Assembly (NCBI GenBank): GCA_017991595.1
Contig: JAGOQJ010000001.1
Coordinates: forward strand, 854,410 to 918,409
Length of the DNA stretch: 64,000 nt
Direction: 5' to 3'
Origin: Candidatus Didemnitutus sp.
GTDB lineage: Bacteria > Verrucomicrobiota > Verrucomicrobiia > Opitutales > Opitutaceae
The translations under genes and the position numbers were made by a program. Below, piece by piece: positions 8,664-17,726 of this stretch (position 1 is its first letter; every line of letters begins with the position of its first letter). Under the pieces are notes generated by a model, which was given only the letters and a program-made list of their open reading frames with translations, made no database searches and was not told where the DNA came from.

Positions 8664-9760
8664 GGGGTGCGTGGAACGCTGGGAAAGCTAGCCGGGTTTG
8701 CGTGCGCCGCAAGCGCGCGACGGAGATCCGCGACGAACCGCTCCACGGTGTCGGCGGACGTCGCCCACGATGCCATGAGCCGGTAGCCGTGCGCGCCGAT
8801 GAAACGGTAGAAATGCCAGCCGCGCGCCGCGAGGGCTTCGGCGACGCCGGGCGGCAACTCGACGAACACGCCGTTCACCTCCGGCTCGGCGAGGAGGCGC
8901 GTGTGCGGCAGCTCGCGCACGGCGTCCGCCAGCCGGCGCGCCATCGCGTTGGCGTGCGCGGCGTGGCGCAGCCAGGCGCCGCCTTCGAGCATGCCGCACC
9001 ATTGCGCGGCGGCGAAGCGCTGCTTCGAGGCGAGTTGCGCTCCCTGCTTCACGCGATAGTCGAATTCCAACGCGGCTGGGCGGCGGAAGAACACGACGGC
9101 CTCCGTCGTGTGCATGCCATTCTTGGTGCCGCCGAGGCTGAGCACATCGACACCCGCGCGCCAAGTGATGTCGGCCGGACGCAGACCGCGCGAGGCGACG
9201 GCTGCGGCGGCGTTGGCGAAGCGCGCGCCGTCCATGTGCACCGCGAGGCCGTGCGAGCGCGCGAGCGCGGCGAGGGCGCGGATATCGTCGGGCGTGTAAA
9301 CGGTGCCGAGTTCCGTCGACTGCGTGAGGGAGAGCGCGCCGGGCTTCGGGTAGTGCACGCCGTGCCCGCGGTGCAGCGCAGCCTCGACGGCGCGCGGGTC
9401 GAGCTTGGCGTGCGCGCCGCCGATCGGGATGACCTTGGACCCGCCGGAGAAAAATTCCGGGGCGCCGCACTCGTCGGTGTCGACGTGCGCGGCTTCGTGG
9501 CAGAGGACGCTGTGGTAAGGACGGCAGAAATGCGCCAGCGCGAGCGCGTTGGCGGCCGTGCCGTTGAAGACGAAGAAGACCTCGCACTCGGTCTCGAAGA
9601 CCTCGGCGATGAGGCGTTTTGCCCGGGCGGTCCACGCATCGTCGCCGTAGGACGGCGCGGTGCCGGTGTTGGCGGCTTGCAGGGCGGCGAAGGCTTCGGG
9701 CGCGATGCCGGCCGTGTTGTCGCTGGCGAACGAATAATCGGGCGGAGCGGACTCGGACAT
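8660..9760 (-). CDS. low-specificity threonine aldolase / beta-eliminating lyase family
   Basis: A 366-residue PLP fold-type I enzyme of the kind that cleaves L-threonine or allo-threonine to glycine and acetaldehyde. Motifs are FASDNTAGIAPEAFAAL at the N-terminus, FVFNGTAANALAL, HVDTDECGAPE, HMDGARFANA and the PLP-lysine region LSLGGTKNGMHTTEAVVFF. The ATG at 9760 fits the family N-terminus; the 36 codons further upstream are unconserved. Its stop overlaps the Cys-rich mini-protein start. It is divergent from aroK, with 95 nt between the two starts. Confidence 0.92.
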   Translation of the reverse strand: MSESAPPDYSFASDNTAGIAPEAFAALQAANTGTAPSYGDDAWTARAKRLIAEVFETECEVFFVFNGTAANALALAHFCRPYHSVLCHEAAHVDTDECGAPEFFSGGSKVIPIGGAHAKLDPRAVEAALHRGHGVHYPKPGALSLTQSTELGTVYTPDDIRALAALARSHGLAVHMDGARFANAAAAVASRGLRPADITWRAGVDVLSLGGTKNGMHTTEAVVFFRRPAALEFDYRVKQGAQLASKQRFAAAQWCGMLEGGAWLRHAAHANAMARRLADAVRELPHTRLLAEPEVNGVFVELPPGVAEALAARGWHFYRFIGAHGYRLMASWATSADTVERFVADLRRALAAHANPASFPSVPRTP

Positions 9761-9855
9761 GCCGCCAACGTGCCCGCTCGGAGCGGGGTTGCCGAGAGCG
9801 AAGTGACCGGAACGACGCTTGCGCCGGCCGGCGGCGCCGTGTTCGTTGGCGCCGG

Positions 9856-10401
9856 ATGGAAGCGTCACGTCCCAACCTTTATCTCGTGGGTTTCGCGGGC
9901 ACCGGCAAAAGCACGGTCGGCCGGTTCGTCGCGCGCGAGCTGGGCTACGCCCTCCTCGACAGCGACCACGAGATTGAGCAGGCGCAGGGGCGGACGATCA
10001 CGCAGATCTTCGCCGAGGCCGGCGAGCCGGCGTTCCGGGAAATGGAGCGCGCCTTCATCGACGGCGGGCATCCGGCCGAAGGTTGCGTCGTGGCGTGCGG
10101 TGGCGGGCTCATCATCCCGCCGGGCATGCTCGAGCGGGTGCAGGCGCGTGGCGTGGTCATCTGCCTGCACGCTTCGATCGAGGCGGTGTTGGAACGCACG
10201 GGGCGCGCCACGCACCGGCCGTTGCTGCAGGTCGAGGATCGCGAGCAGCGGCTGCGGACACTCTACGCGGCGCGCGAGCCGATCTACCGGCGCACAGGCA
10301 CGATGATCCTCACCGATGCGCGGCCGATGCGAGAAATCGTCGCGCACGTGCTGCGCGTCTATCGCGAGGAACAGCGCGAATGGGCGCGGCGTCACCGATG
10401 A
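9856..10401 (+). CDS. aroK: shikimate kinase
   Basis: The 181-residue P-loop kinase phosphorylates shikimate with ATP in aromatic amino acid synthesis. The Walker A GFAGTGKST is at the N-terminus, the substrate Asp lies in LLDSDHEIE, then FREMER and ACGGGLI, with the lid region RATHRPLL. The ATG at 9856 fits the usual family length. It overlaps queG by ATGA, so the two are translated together. Confidence 0.94.
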   Translation: MEASRPNLYLVGFAGTGKSTVGRFVARELGYALLDSDHEIEQAQGRTITQIFAEAGEPAFREMERAFIDGGHPAEGCVVACGGGLIIPPGMLERVQARGVVICLHASIEAVLERTGRATHRPLLQVEDREQRLRTLYAAREPIYRRTGTMILTDARPMREIVAHVLRVYREEQREWARRHR

Positions 10402-11579
10402 ACGGCGCGGCAGGCACGAGTCTCGCCGGCGGGCCCCGCGAGGCATTGCGGCGCGGGCTGCAGGAACTCGGATTCGACGTCGTGCGGTTCACATCGGCCG
10501 CGCCCGGGGGCGGGGACGCTTTGCGCACTTGGTTGGACGCCGGTCGGCAGGCCGACATGGCTTGGATGGAGCGCACGGTGGAGAAGCGCGGCGATCCCGC
10601 CCTCGTGCTCGGCGGCGCGCGCAGCGTCATCGTGCTCGGCGTGAATTACTGGCCCGGAAAGCTGGCTGCGGACTCGCGCAGCGGCGGACCGCGCTGGGCG
10701 CGCTATGCTCTGCATGAGGATTATCACGACACGATCAAGCCAGGGCTCGTTGCCGCGGGGAAATTGCTCGAGCGCACGGTGGCGTGCACGAGCGAGGATT
10801 ACCGCTACTACACCGACACCGGCCCGGTAATGGAGCGTGGGCTCGCGGCGCGTGCCGGGCTCGGTTTCCGCGGCAAGAACGCGATGCTGATTTCGCGCGA
10901 GCACGGTAACTGGCTGCTGTTGTCCGTGATCCTCACGCGCTGCGAGATCGAGCCCGACGAGCCGTTGCGCGGGGACTCGCCGCTGCGCCACGCAGACCAA
11001 GAACCGGCGGGCCTGCTCTGCGGCAAGTGCACGCGTTGTCTCACGGCGTGTCCGACCGCGGCCTTGCCGGAGCCGGGCATCGTCGACGCGCGACGCTGCA
11101 TTTCCTACCAGACGATCGAGAACAAGGGCGTCATCCCGCGCGAGCTGCGCGCCGGCATCGGCGAGCGCCTGTTCGGGTGCGATGCCTGCCTCGAGGTTTG
11201 TCCGTGGAACCGCTTCGCGCAGGAAGGCCGGCGGTTGCTGCTCGCGACGCGGCACGACTTGGCCGATTTGGAACTGGCGGAAATTCTCGTGCTCACGCCG
11301 GAGCGTTTCGCGGAGGTCTTCCGTCGCACGCCGGTGAAGCGCCTCAAGCTCACGGGGCTGCTGCGCAACGCCTGCATCGTGGCGGCGAACTCCGGCGACA
11401 CGGCGCATGTGCCGGCGCTCGTGCGTCTCGCGGGTCACGCGTCTCCGCTCGTGCGCGCGCATGCCGTGTGGGCCGTGCGGCGGTTGGCCGGCGCGCAGGC
11501 GGCGGTGTTGCTTGAAACCGCGCGCGCGGCGGAGACCGATCTGCAGGTCCTCGCCGAATACGAAGCGGCTCAGGCCTGA
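10398..11579 (+). CDS. queG: epoxyqueuosine reductase
   Basis: This 393-residue cobalamin/Fe-S enzyme makes the last step of queuosine tRNA modification. Visible features are the N-terminal ALRRGLQELGFDVVRF, VMERGLAARAGLGFRGKN, the first cluster CGKCTRCLTACPTAA, the partner motif RRCISYQTIENKG, the second cluster FGCDACLEVCPWNRFA, and a C-terminal HEAT-like region (LRNACIVAANSGD). The start at 10398 overlaps the aroK stop by 4 nt. The 3' end overlaps the convergent thioesterase gene by 10 bp. Confidence 0.95.
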   Translation: MNGAAGTSLAGGPREALRRGLQELGFDVVRFTSAAPGGGDALRTWLDAGRQADMAWMERTVEKRGDPALVLGGARSVIVLGVNYWPGKLAADSRSGGPRWARYALHEDYHDTIKPGLVAAGKLLERTVACTSEDYRYYTDTGPVMERGLAARAGLGFRGKNAMLISREHGNWLLLSVILTRCEIEPDEPLRGDSPLRHADQEPAGLLCGKCTRCLTACPTAALPEPGIVDARRCISYQTIENKGVIPRELRAGIGERLFGCDACLEVCPWNRFAQEGRRLLLATRHDLADLELAEILVLTPERFAEVFRRTPVKRLKLTGLLRNACIVAANSGDTAHVPALVRLAGHASPLVRAHAVWAVRRLAGAQAAVLLETARAAETDLQVLAEYEAAQA

Positions 11580-11989
11580 TCCGGTTGCCCGGCGAAGAGC
11601 TCGCGCATCCGTTGCGTGAAGCGCGCGGGCGGGCGCACGGGTTCGCCTTGGTGGTTGATGAAGCCGTGCACGGTGAAGCCCGTCGCGAGCAGTTCCTCGC
11701 CGCGACGCACCTCGTATTCCAAACGGATGCGAATCAGCGGACGCTCGGGCAGCTTCGTGACGATGGTGATCGTGTCGTCGTAAACCGCCGGGCGCAGGTA
11801 GCGGCAGCCGACCTCGATGACGGGCAGGCGGTAGCCTTCCTTTTCGAGTTCGCTGTAAACCACGCCGCATTCGCGCAGGAGTTGGGTGCGGCCGACCTCG
11901 AACCACGGCAGGTAATTGCCGTGGTAGACGACGCCCATCATGTCGGTCTCGGCGTAGCGGACGGTGATTTGGGATTGCGAGGTGATCAT
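11570..11989 (-). CDS. acyl-CoA/acyl-ACP thioesterase, 4HBT (YbgC-like) family
   Basis: A 139-residue hotdog-fold thioesterase. It carries the family signature VRYAETDMMGVVYHGNYLPWFE, in which the catalytic Asp is followed by the GxVYHxNY loop. It hydrolyses acyl thioesters in the cytoplasm. The ATG at 11989 overlaps the stop of the upstream glycosyltransferase (ATGA). Its position beside the ketosynthase/ACP cluster suggests it may release chains made there, although YbgC relatives are also found in ordinary lipid turnover. Confidence 0.9.
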   Translation of the reverse strand: MITSQSQITVRYAETDMMGVVYHGNYLPWFEVGRTQLLRECGVVYSELEKEGYRLPVIEVGCRYLRPAVYDDTITIVTKLPERPLIRIRLEYEVRRGEELLATGFTVHGFINHQGEPVRPPARFTQRMRELFAGQPDQA

Positions 11990-13158
11990 GCGGAAGGAGC
12001 GTGGGCCGGTTCGTCGGGTCCGGGGGCGGCGTCGAAAAGCGTGGCGGCGGAATCGTCCCACGTGTGCGCGAGGGCGCGGGTCTGCCCGGCGCGCCCGAGG
12101 CGGCGCCGCAACTCCGGATCGGTGATCAGGCGCGCGAAAGCGGCGGTGAGCGCGGCCGGGTCCTCCGGCGGCACGAGCAGGCCGGTCTCGCCGTCGATCA
12201 CGGCCTCGGGCACGCCGCCGATGGCGTGCGCCACGATTGGCAGACCGTGGGCGCCGGCTTCGAGATAGACCAAGCCGAAGCCTTCGACGCTCAGTTTATG
12301 CGGCATGCTCGTCATCGCGAAGATGTCCGCCTGCGCATATATAGGAGAGAGTTCCGCGTCGGGTATATCGCCCAAGAATTTCACAGGGAAGCCCGCGTCC
12401 TCCGCGGCGGCGCGCAATGTAGGTTCGTAGTTTTCTTTCCCGTGTCCTCCGACCATCCAATATTCCAGATTCGCGCGCAGCGGCGAGGGCAGCGCCTTCA
12501 GGGCCTCCAGCACGCGAAGCTGGCCCTTGCGCGGGTGCACGCGGGCCACGGTCAATACGACGAGTCGCGCGCCGGCCGGACGTGGAGCGGGTGGGCGGAC
12601 CTGCGCAAAATCGGCGCGCAGGGCGCCGGGCGTGAGCACGATCTTGCCGGCCGTGTTAGGGAACAGATCCACCAGCAGCCGTCCGGCGTAGCGGCTGACG
12701 ACGCTGATGCGGTCGGCCCGGGCGAACAGCCGGCGGGCACTGGCGCGGGTCAACGGCCGCAGCGCGAGACGGAGGATCTCCGACCCATGCAGCGTGATGA
12801 CCATGCGACCGGGCGGCAGGGTGTCGAAGAACTGCAGGAGCAGCATCGAAAGCAGCGGGCCGGGTTCGGGCACGTAGAGGATGGCATCGCGCCATTGCTC
12901 GCGGTGCCGGAAAATATGACACGCCATCCGCCACTGATCCATCCAGCTGTGCGTGCCTCCGATGGCGAGACGGCGAACCCGGAAAGGCCAGTCCGGCTCC
13001 GCGACGCCCGGCTTCAACGCCGGCGCCCACACTTCGATGTCCCGACCCTGGCGGGCGGCGGCCGCGGCGATTTCCGCGGTGAACACGGCAATCCCGCCCC
13101 GGTGAGGGTAAAACTCGTGGGTCAGTGCGACGATGCGCGGGCGCGGCGATTCGGCCAT
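11986..13158 (-). CDS. family 4 glycosyltransferase
   Basis: The 390-residue protein has a GT-B fold. The N-terminal domain starts VALTHEFYPHRGGIAVFT and contains an HGSE motif. The C-terminal domain has VLTVARVHPRKGQ and an E-x7-E-like motif (EGFGLVYLEAGAHGLPIV), followed by GGVPEAVIDGETGLLVP. It transfers a sugar from a nucleotide donor; donor and acceptor are unknown. It is translationally coupled to the thioesterase and divergent from the ACP-dehydratase operon, sharing a short AT-rich intergenic region with an inverted repeat. Confidence 0.9.
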   Translation of the reverse strand: MAESPRPRIVALTHEFYPHRGGIAVFTAEIAAAAARQGRDIEVWAPALKPGVAEPDWPFRVRRLAIGGTHSWMDQWRMACHIFRHREQWRDAILYVPEPGPLLSMLLLQFFDTLPPGRMVITLHGSEILRLALRPLTRASARRLFARADRISVVSRYAGRLLVDLFPNTAGKIVLTPGALRADFAQVRPPAPRPAGARLVVLTVARVHPRKGQLRVLEALKALPSPLRANLEYWMVGGHGKENYEPTLRAAAEDAGFPVKFLGDIPDAELSPIYAQADIFAMTSMPHKLSVEGFGLVYLEAGAHGLPIVAHAIGGVPEAVIDGETGLLVPPEDPAALTAAFARLITDPELRRRLGRAGQTRALAHTWDDSAATLFDAAPGPDEPAHAPSA

Positions 13159-13194
13159 GGACCTCCTCCTTTGACGGCTGTGCGCAGCCGGAGC

Positions 13195-13224
13195 CAGTGA
13201 AAATATTTCATACGCTATTCACTG
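13195..13224. promoter_or_regulatory. inverted repeat in the divergent promoter region
   Basis: CAGTGAA at 13195-13201 and TTCACTG at 13218-13224 form a perfect 7-bp inverted repeat with a 16-bp AT-rich spacer. It sits between the divergent GT4 gene and the ACP-dehydratase gene, in the most AT-rich stretch nearby. It is a plausible operator for one or both operons; no regulator gene is adjacent. Confidence 0.45.
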
Positions 13225-13315
13225 AACTATTTTCCGCTGTTCGGGTCGGCATTGGGCGGGTGGCCCATGGTTTTTACGTTTACACTCCCAACCCGCAAAC
13301 CTACTCCTCACGACA

Positions 13316-14263
13316 ATGGCCTCGTTACCGCACAATTCCTCCGGATTTGAACTCAAGCCGTTCACTTCCGAGGATGACGCAAACCTCAAGGAATCGCTCA
13401 AACGCTGCTCCGCGGCGACCTACGAGGCTGCGGCCCAGTTTCGCAAGACGGGCAACACCGAACACCTGCCCGCGGTGGTCCTCGGCATCATTGAACGCTT
13501 CGTCGAGCCCGACCTCCGCGCCAAGTTGAAGGATGCGGACGACGACCTGCGCATCATCGAGGACCTCGGCGTCGACTCCCTCACCATGATGGAGATCGTG
13601 CTGCTCGTCGAAGAGGCGTTGCAGATGTCGATCCACAACGACGAGCTGCGCCACCTCCGCACCGTCGGCGACGTGAAGACCTTCATCTCGTGCAAGGTCA
13701 AGGGCGTGCCGCCGCCGAAGCCCACGCGGTTCCTCCCGATCGAGCAGATCGTCGCGGTCATGCCGATCCAGCCGCCGTTCCTCTTCCTCAACGAGGCCTC
13801 GGTCAGCGCGCACGGCGCGAGCGGCAAATACCGCATCAGCGGCCAGGAGTTTTTCCTCCAGGGTCACTTCAAGGACAACCCCGTGCTGCCCGCCTCCATC
13901 ATGCTTGAGGCGCTCGGCCAGCTGGGCGTGCTCTTCCTGCTCGAAGGCCAGATCGCCGAGCCGGGCAAGACCGTCGACCCGAAGATGATCTTCTTCACCT
14001 CGTGCGAAGGCGTGCGCTGCCACCGCGTCTGCCGTCCCGGCGACGTCCTCACGCTCACGATGAAGCCGAAGCGCCTGAAGCTCCCGCTCGCCACCTTCGA
14101 GGGTCAGATCCGCGTCGGCCAAGAGAAGGCCGCCATCGCCGAGGAGATCACGCTGACCTTCGCCTTCGCGGAGTCGGTGGCGCCGACGGAGCAGCCCGCC
14201 CCTGCGGCGGCCCCCGCGACCGTCGCCGAGAGCGAGCAGCCTGCCACAGCGGCTTCGGCCTGA
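13316..14263 (+). CDS. acyl carrier protein fused to a FabZ-like 3-hydroxyacyl-ACP dehydratase
   Basis: The 315-residue protein joins two fatty-acid-synthesis parts. Residues about 45-130 are an ACP with the phosphopantetheine site DLGVDSLTMMEIV (Ser88). Residues about 138-285 are a hotdog dehydratase with FLQGHFKDNPVLPASIMLEALGQ; His184 and Glu198 keep the 14-residue spacing of the FabZ catalytic pair. The first about 40 residues and the Ala/Pro/Glu-rich last 25 look disordered. Carrying its own ACP means the dehydratase can work on a tethered chain. It begins a plus-strand operon with a ketosynthase, reductase and glycosyltransferases. There is no clear Shine-Dalgarno before 13316. Confidence 0.9.
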   Translation: MASLPHNSSGFELKPFTSEDDANLKESLKRCSAATYEAAAQFRKTGNTEHLPAVVLGIIERFVEPDLRAKLKDADDDLRIIEDLGVDSLTMMEIVLLVEEALQMSIHNDELRHLRTVGDVKTFISCKVKGVPPPKPTRFLPIEQIVAVMPIQPPFLFLNEASVSAHGASGKYRISGQEFFLQGHFKDNPVLPASIMLEALGQLGVLFLLEGQIAEPGKTVDPKMIFFTSCEGVRCHRVCRPGDVLTLTMKPKRLKLPLATFEGQIRVGQEKAAIAEEITLTFAFAESVAPTEQPAPAAAPATVAESEQPATAASA

Positions 14264-14360
14264 GCCCCGCCCGAGACGGCCTTTGACCACCCGGCGCAAA
14301 TCGATTTGAGTGCGCACGATGCCGACCTGTGTCGACGAACGGCGCGGAAGGCCCAGCATC

Positions 14361-15620
14361 ATGGCAAAAGTTTACATCACCGGCGTCGGATTCATCACCA
14401 GCATCGGCAACGACCGTGCCGCGGTCACGACCAGCTTGCGCGAGTTGCGGCACGGTATCGTGGTTTATCCGCCGTTCCAGAAACCCGAGGTGCCGGTCAA
14501 GGTGGCCGCGCCCGTGCCGGATTTCCAGATGGAGTCCACGGACGCGGAGGACTGGGTTTTTCCCGCGCGCTACACCATCCGGCGCGAACTGCTCCGCGGC
14601 ATGGCGCCCCATGGCGTTTACGCCTACTGCGCGATGCTGCAGGCGGTCGAGGATGCGAAACTCTCCGAGGCGGACTATTCCAACGCTCACACCGGGCTCT
14701 ACGCTGCGTCGGGCGGTTCGCCGTTCCTGCTCGGTCACTACCTCGACCGGATGCGCAAGGTCGGCGTCATGCGCTGCCAGCCGCTCGGCGTGGTCGCGTC
14801 GATTGCCGGCACGGTGAACTTCAACCTCGTCGCGCACTTCAAGATCAAGGGCGCCTCGACCGGTTTCTCCTCCGCCTGTGCGTCGTCCGCGCACGCGCTG
14901 GGCTTTGCGTTCGATGAGATCGCGCTCGGCCGCCAGCAACGCATGTTCGTGGTCGGCGCCGAGGACGGGAACGTCGAGAGCATCATGCCCTTTGCCGGCA
15001 TGCGCGCGCTGTCCGTGCAGACGGATCCAGCGTTGGCGTCGCGTCCGTTCGACGCCGCGCGCGACGGTTTTGTCGGCACCGGCGGAGCCACCGTGCTCGT
15101 GCTCGAGAGCGAGGCCGAGGTGCAGCGCCGCGGCGTGCAGCCGTATTGCGAGGTCGCCGGTTGGGGTCAGGCCTCCGACGGGCACAATGTCGCCATCTCG
15201 CATCCGGAAGGCGAGGGCCTGCGCGCCGCGATGGAAAACGCGCTGCGTGCGGCGGACCTCGCGCCGGAGCAGGTCGATTACGTCAATGCCCACGCCACCT
15301 CCACGCCCATCGGCGATATCTCGGAGGTGAAGGCGCTGAAGCGCATCTTCGCCGCTTCGCCCACGCGGCCGGCGGTCAGCAGCACCAAGGCGCTGACCGG
15401 ACACGGCCTGTCGCTCGCGGGCGCGATGGAGGCGGGTTTCTGCGCCGTGGCGATGCGCGACGGCTTCATGCCCGGCTCGGCCCACATCACGCGGCTCGAT
15501 CCCGCCTGCGAGGGCCTCAACATCATCCGGGCCACGCTGCCGAACCAGCCGCAGGTGGTGTTGAGCAACAGCAGCGGTTTCGGCGGCGCCAACGTGGCGT
15601 TGCTCTTCCGGCGCGCGTGA
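14361..15620 (+). CDS. beta-ketoacyl-ACP synthase (FabF/FabB-like)
   Basis: A 419-residue thiolase-fold condensing enzyme. The catalytic triad is intact: Cys173 in TGFSSACASSAHAL, His311 in NAHATSTPIGD and His348 in ALTGHGLSLAGA. The C-terminal SNSSGFGGANVALLF is also typical. It extends an acyl chain by decarboxylative condensation on an ACP. The start MAKVYITGVGF at 14361 fits the family; an upstream in-frame GTG at 14310 is less likely. It directly follows the ACP-dehydratase gene and is therefore probably a dedicated rather than primary-metabolism enzyme. Confidence 0.94.
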   Translation: MAKVYITGVGFITSIGNDRAAVTTSLRELRHGIVVYPPFQKPEVPVKVAAPVPDFQMESTDAEDWVFPARYTIRRELLRGMAPHGVYAYCAMLQAVEDAKLSEADYSNAHTGLYAASGGSPFLLGHYLDRMRKVGVMRCQPLGVVASIAGTVNFNLVAHFKIKGASTGFSSACASSAHALGFAFDEIALGRQQRMFVVGAEDGNVESIMPFAGMRALSVQTDPALASRPFDAARDGFVGTGGATVLVLESEAEVQRRGVQPYCEVAGWGQASDGHNVAISHPEGEGLRAAMENALRAADLAPEQVDYVNAHATSTPIGDISEVKALKRIFAASPTRPAVSSTKALTGHGLSLAGAMEAGFCAVAMRDGFMPGSAHITRLDPACEGLNIIRATLPNQPQVVLSNSSGFGGANVALLFRRA

Positions 15621-15627
15621 GGCCCGC

Positions 15628-16443
15628 ATGAGCGAAACTTTGGCGCGACGTTTTCCGCGGGCCTTCGTCACCGGTGCCAGCACCGGTCTCGGTGCCGCCT
15701 TCACGCGCCTGCTGCTCGCCGAGGGCGTGCAGGTGTGGGGCACCTCGCGCAGCGCGGCGCGCCTGCCCGCGCATCCTCTGTTCCGGCCGGTCGAGCTCGA
15801 ACTGGCCGATGCCGCGGCGGCGGAGCGCACGCTGACCGCGCTGGAACGCGAGACGGGCGGTTTCGACCTCGTGATCAATAACGCCGGCTTCGGCGCGTTC
15901 GGGGATTTCGTCGCGACGGATTTTGCGGTGTGGCAGCGGCAGATGGAGATCATGCTCGTGCACACGGCGCGGCTGAGTCACGTGGCGTTGCGCGGCATGC
16001 GCGCGCGCGGTCGCGGCACGCTGGTGAACATCTCGTCGCTCGCGGCCGAGTTTCCGCTGCCTTACCAGAGCGCCTACAACGTCGTGAAGGCCGGCCTCTC
16101 CGCGCTGAACGAAAGCCTGATGCTCGAGACGGCGGGCACGGGCGTGGTGGTGATCGATTTCCGGCCCGGCGATTACCGCACGGATTTCGAGGGCGCGATG
16201 GTGCGCCCGGCTGCATTCGCCGACGCGCGCCAGGCGCGCGTTTGGGAAGCCTTCGGCCGGTTGATGCGTGACGGCCCGCCGCCCGAGCACGCCGCCGCCG
16301 CGCTCCGCCGCGCGCTCCGCCGCAACCGCAGCGGCACGGTGCGCACCGGCCGTGTGTTCCAGGCCGTGGTGGCCCCGTTTCTCGCGCGGTTCAGCCCGCT
16401 CGCGCTGCGGCGTCGCATCATCGCGCGCTACTTCGATTTCTGA
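15628..16443 (+). CDS. short-chain dehydrogenase/reductase
   Basis: A classical SDR of 271 residues: the cofactor motif TGASTGLGAA, NNAG (in VINNAGFGAF), the active-site Ser in LVNISSLAAE and Y-x3-K in SAYNVVKAGL. The C-terminus has a hydrophobic, arginine-rich end (FLARFSPLALRRRIIARYF) that might associate with the membrane. In this operon it could reduce a 3-ketoacyl-ACP, or a 3-keto long-chain base if the nearby alpha-oxoamine synthase makes one. The stop and the next start overlap as TGATG. Confidence 0.9.
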   Translation: MSETLARRFPRAFVTGASTGLGAAFTRLLLAEGVQVWGTSRSAARLPAHPLFRPVELELADAAAAERTLTALERETGGFDLVINNAGFGAFGDFVATDFAVWQRQMEIMLVHTARLSHVALRGMRARGRGTLVNISSLAAEFPLPYQSAYNVVKAGLSALNESLMLETAGTGVVVIDFRPGDYRTDFEGAMVRPAAFADARQARVWEAFGRLMRDGPPPEHAAAALRRALRRNRSGTVRTGRVFQAVVAPFLARFSPLALRRRIIARYFDF

Positions 16444-17681
16444 TGGCCCGCGTCCGCATCCTCGTCCTCAGCTCCTCGACCGGCGCCGGCCACGATGCCC
16501 GGGCGCAGGCCTTCGCGGAGTGGTGTCACGAACTCTACCGCCACGACGTGGACGTGCGCATCGAGCAGATGCTTGAGCGCTCCTCGCGGCTCTACCGCTG
16601 GGGTGTCGATTTCTACAATTGGATCCAGCAGCGCTCGCCGTGGCTGCACAAGGTCTACTTCACGGGCGTGGAACTGCTCAGCCTGATCAACCGCAGCTCG
16701 GTGCACCTCGGGCGCGAGTATTACGAGAAGGTGCTGCGCAGCTACCGTCCGCACCTCGTGTTCAGCGTGCACGACTGCCTTAACCGCGGTTATTTCCAGG
16801 TCGCGCGCGAGGTGCTGGGGGACGACCATGTGCGCTGCGCCACGTATTGCGGCGAGTTCTCCGGCGGCTTCGGCTACAGCATCAACTGGATCGAGCCCAC
16901 GGCCGATCTCCACATTTCGCGCACGGCGGTCGCGCGCGATTACGCCGTGGAGCAGGGCATGCCGCGCGCGCAGACACGGGTGCGCGGTCACTTCATGCGC
17001 CCGCGCGCGCATCGCGAGGAGCTCACGCGCGAGGCCGCCCGCGATTATCTGGAAAACGAGCTCGGGCTGGTGCCGGGGCGATTCACCTTCTTCCTCGCGA
17101 CCGGCGGCAACGGCGCGAACAACCACCTCGAGCTGCTGCCGCGGCTGCTGCCCCACGCCGACCGGGTGCAGGCCATCGTCATCTGCGGTCGCAATCGCGA
17201 GGCCTACAACGAAGTCGTGCACTGGCGCAACCAGCACCCCGAGCTGGCCTGCTTCGTCGACGGCTACTCGGAGGAAATGCACCTGCTGCTCCAGGTCAGC
17301 CAGGCCATCGTCACGCGCGGCGGCACCACCACCTGCGCCAAGGCGTTGCATTTCCGCTGCCCGATCATCTTCAACACCTGTGGCGGCATCATGCCCCAGG
17401 AAAGTCTGACCGTGAAATTTTTCCGCGACAGCGGCGGGGTGGAGCAGATCGCCAACGCGGACGACTTCGGCGCGATCGTGGAGCGCTGGCTCGCAGACCG
17501 GAGCGACTATGAGCGCCTGCGCGCGAACTTCCTCTCGCTGCGCTACGAGGAGGACCCGACGCTCGTGATCCGCGAACTCGTCGATCTCGCGCAGGCGGCC
17601 GCGGGCACGCAGCTGCAGCCGCGGCCGTTCCAAGCGCTGCCGCCGCGGGTCTCCGCGGCTCCGTTCCCGCGCTCGTCGTGA
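16443..17681 (+). CDS. MGDG-synthase/MurG-like (GT28) glycosyltransferase
   Basis: The 412-residue protein starts RILVLSSSTGAGHDARAQA, the hallmark of MGDG synthases and processive diacylglycerol glycosyltransferases. The C-terminal donor-binding domain has LATGGNGANNH, VICGRN, and a GT28 glycine-rich region IVTRGGTTTCAKALHFRCP. Such enzymes glycosylate a lipid at the cytoplasmic face of the membrane. Acceptor and donor are unknown here. Overlap with the reductase gene (1 nt) and position after the ketosynthase suggest that it decorates the lipid made by this operon. Confidence 0.85.
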   Translation: MARVRILVLSSSTGAGHDARAQAFAEWCHELYRHDVDVRIEQMLERSSRLYRWGVDFYNWIQQRSPWLHKVYFTGVELLSLINRSSVHLGREYYEKVLRSYRPHLVFSVHDCLNRGYFQVAREVLGDDHVRCATYCGEFSGGFGYSINWIEPTADLHISRTAVARDYAVEQGMPRAQTRVRGHFMRPRAHREELTREAARDYLENELGLVPGRFTFFLATGGNGANNHLELLPRLLPHADRVQAIVICGRNREAYNEVVHWRNQHPELACFVDGYSEEMHLLLQVSQAIVTRGGTTTCAKALHFRCPIIFNTCGGIMPQESLTVKFFRDSGGVEQIANADDFGAIVERWLADRSDYERLRANFLSLRYEEDPTLVIRELVDLAQAAAGTQLQPRPFQALPPRVSAAPFPRSS

Positions 17682-17726
17682 ATTTGCAGTCGTTTCGCGC
17701 CGTCCGGCGCTTTTGATGGTGCGCGC

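Noticed and set aside
14310-14360. GTG start extending the ketosynthase by 17 residues
   Set aside because: The extension lacks family sequence, and the ATG at 14361 begins exactly at the conserved N-terminus.
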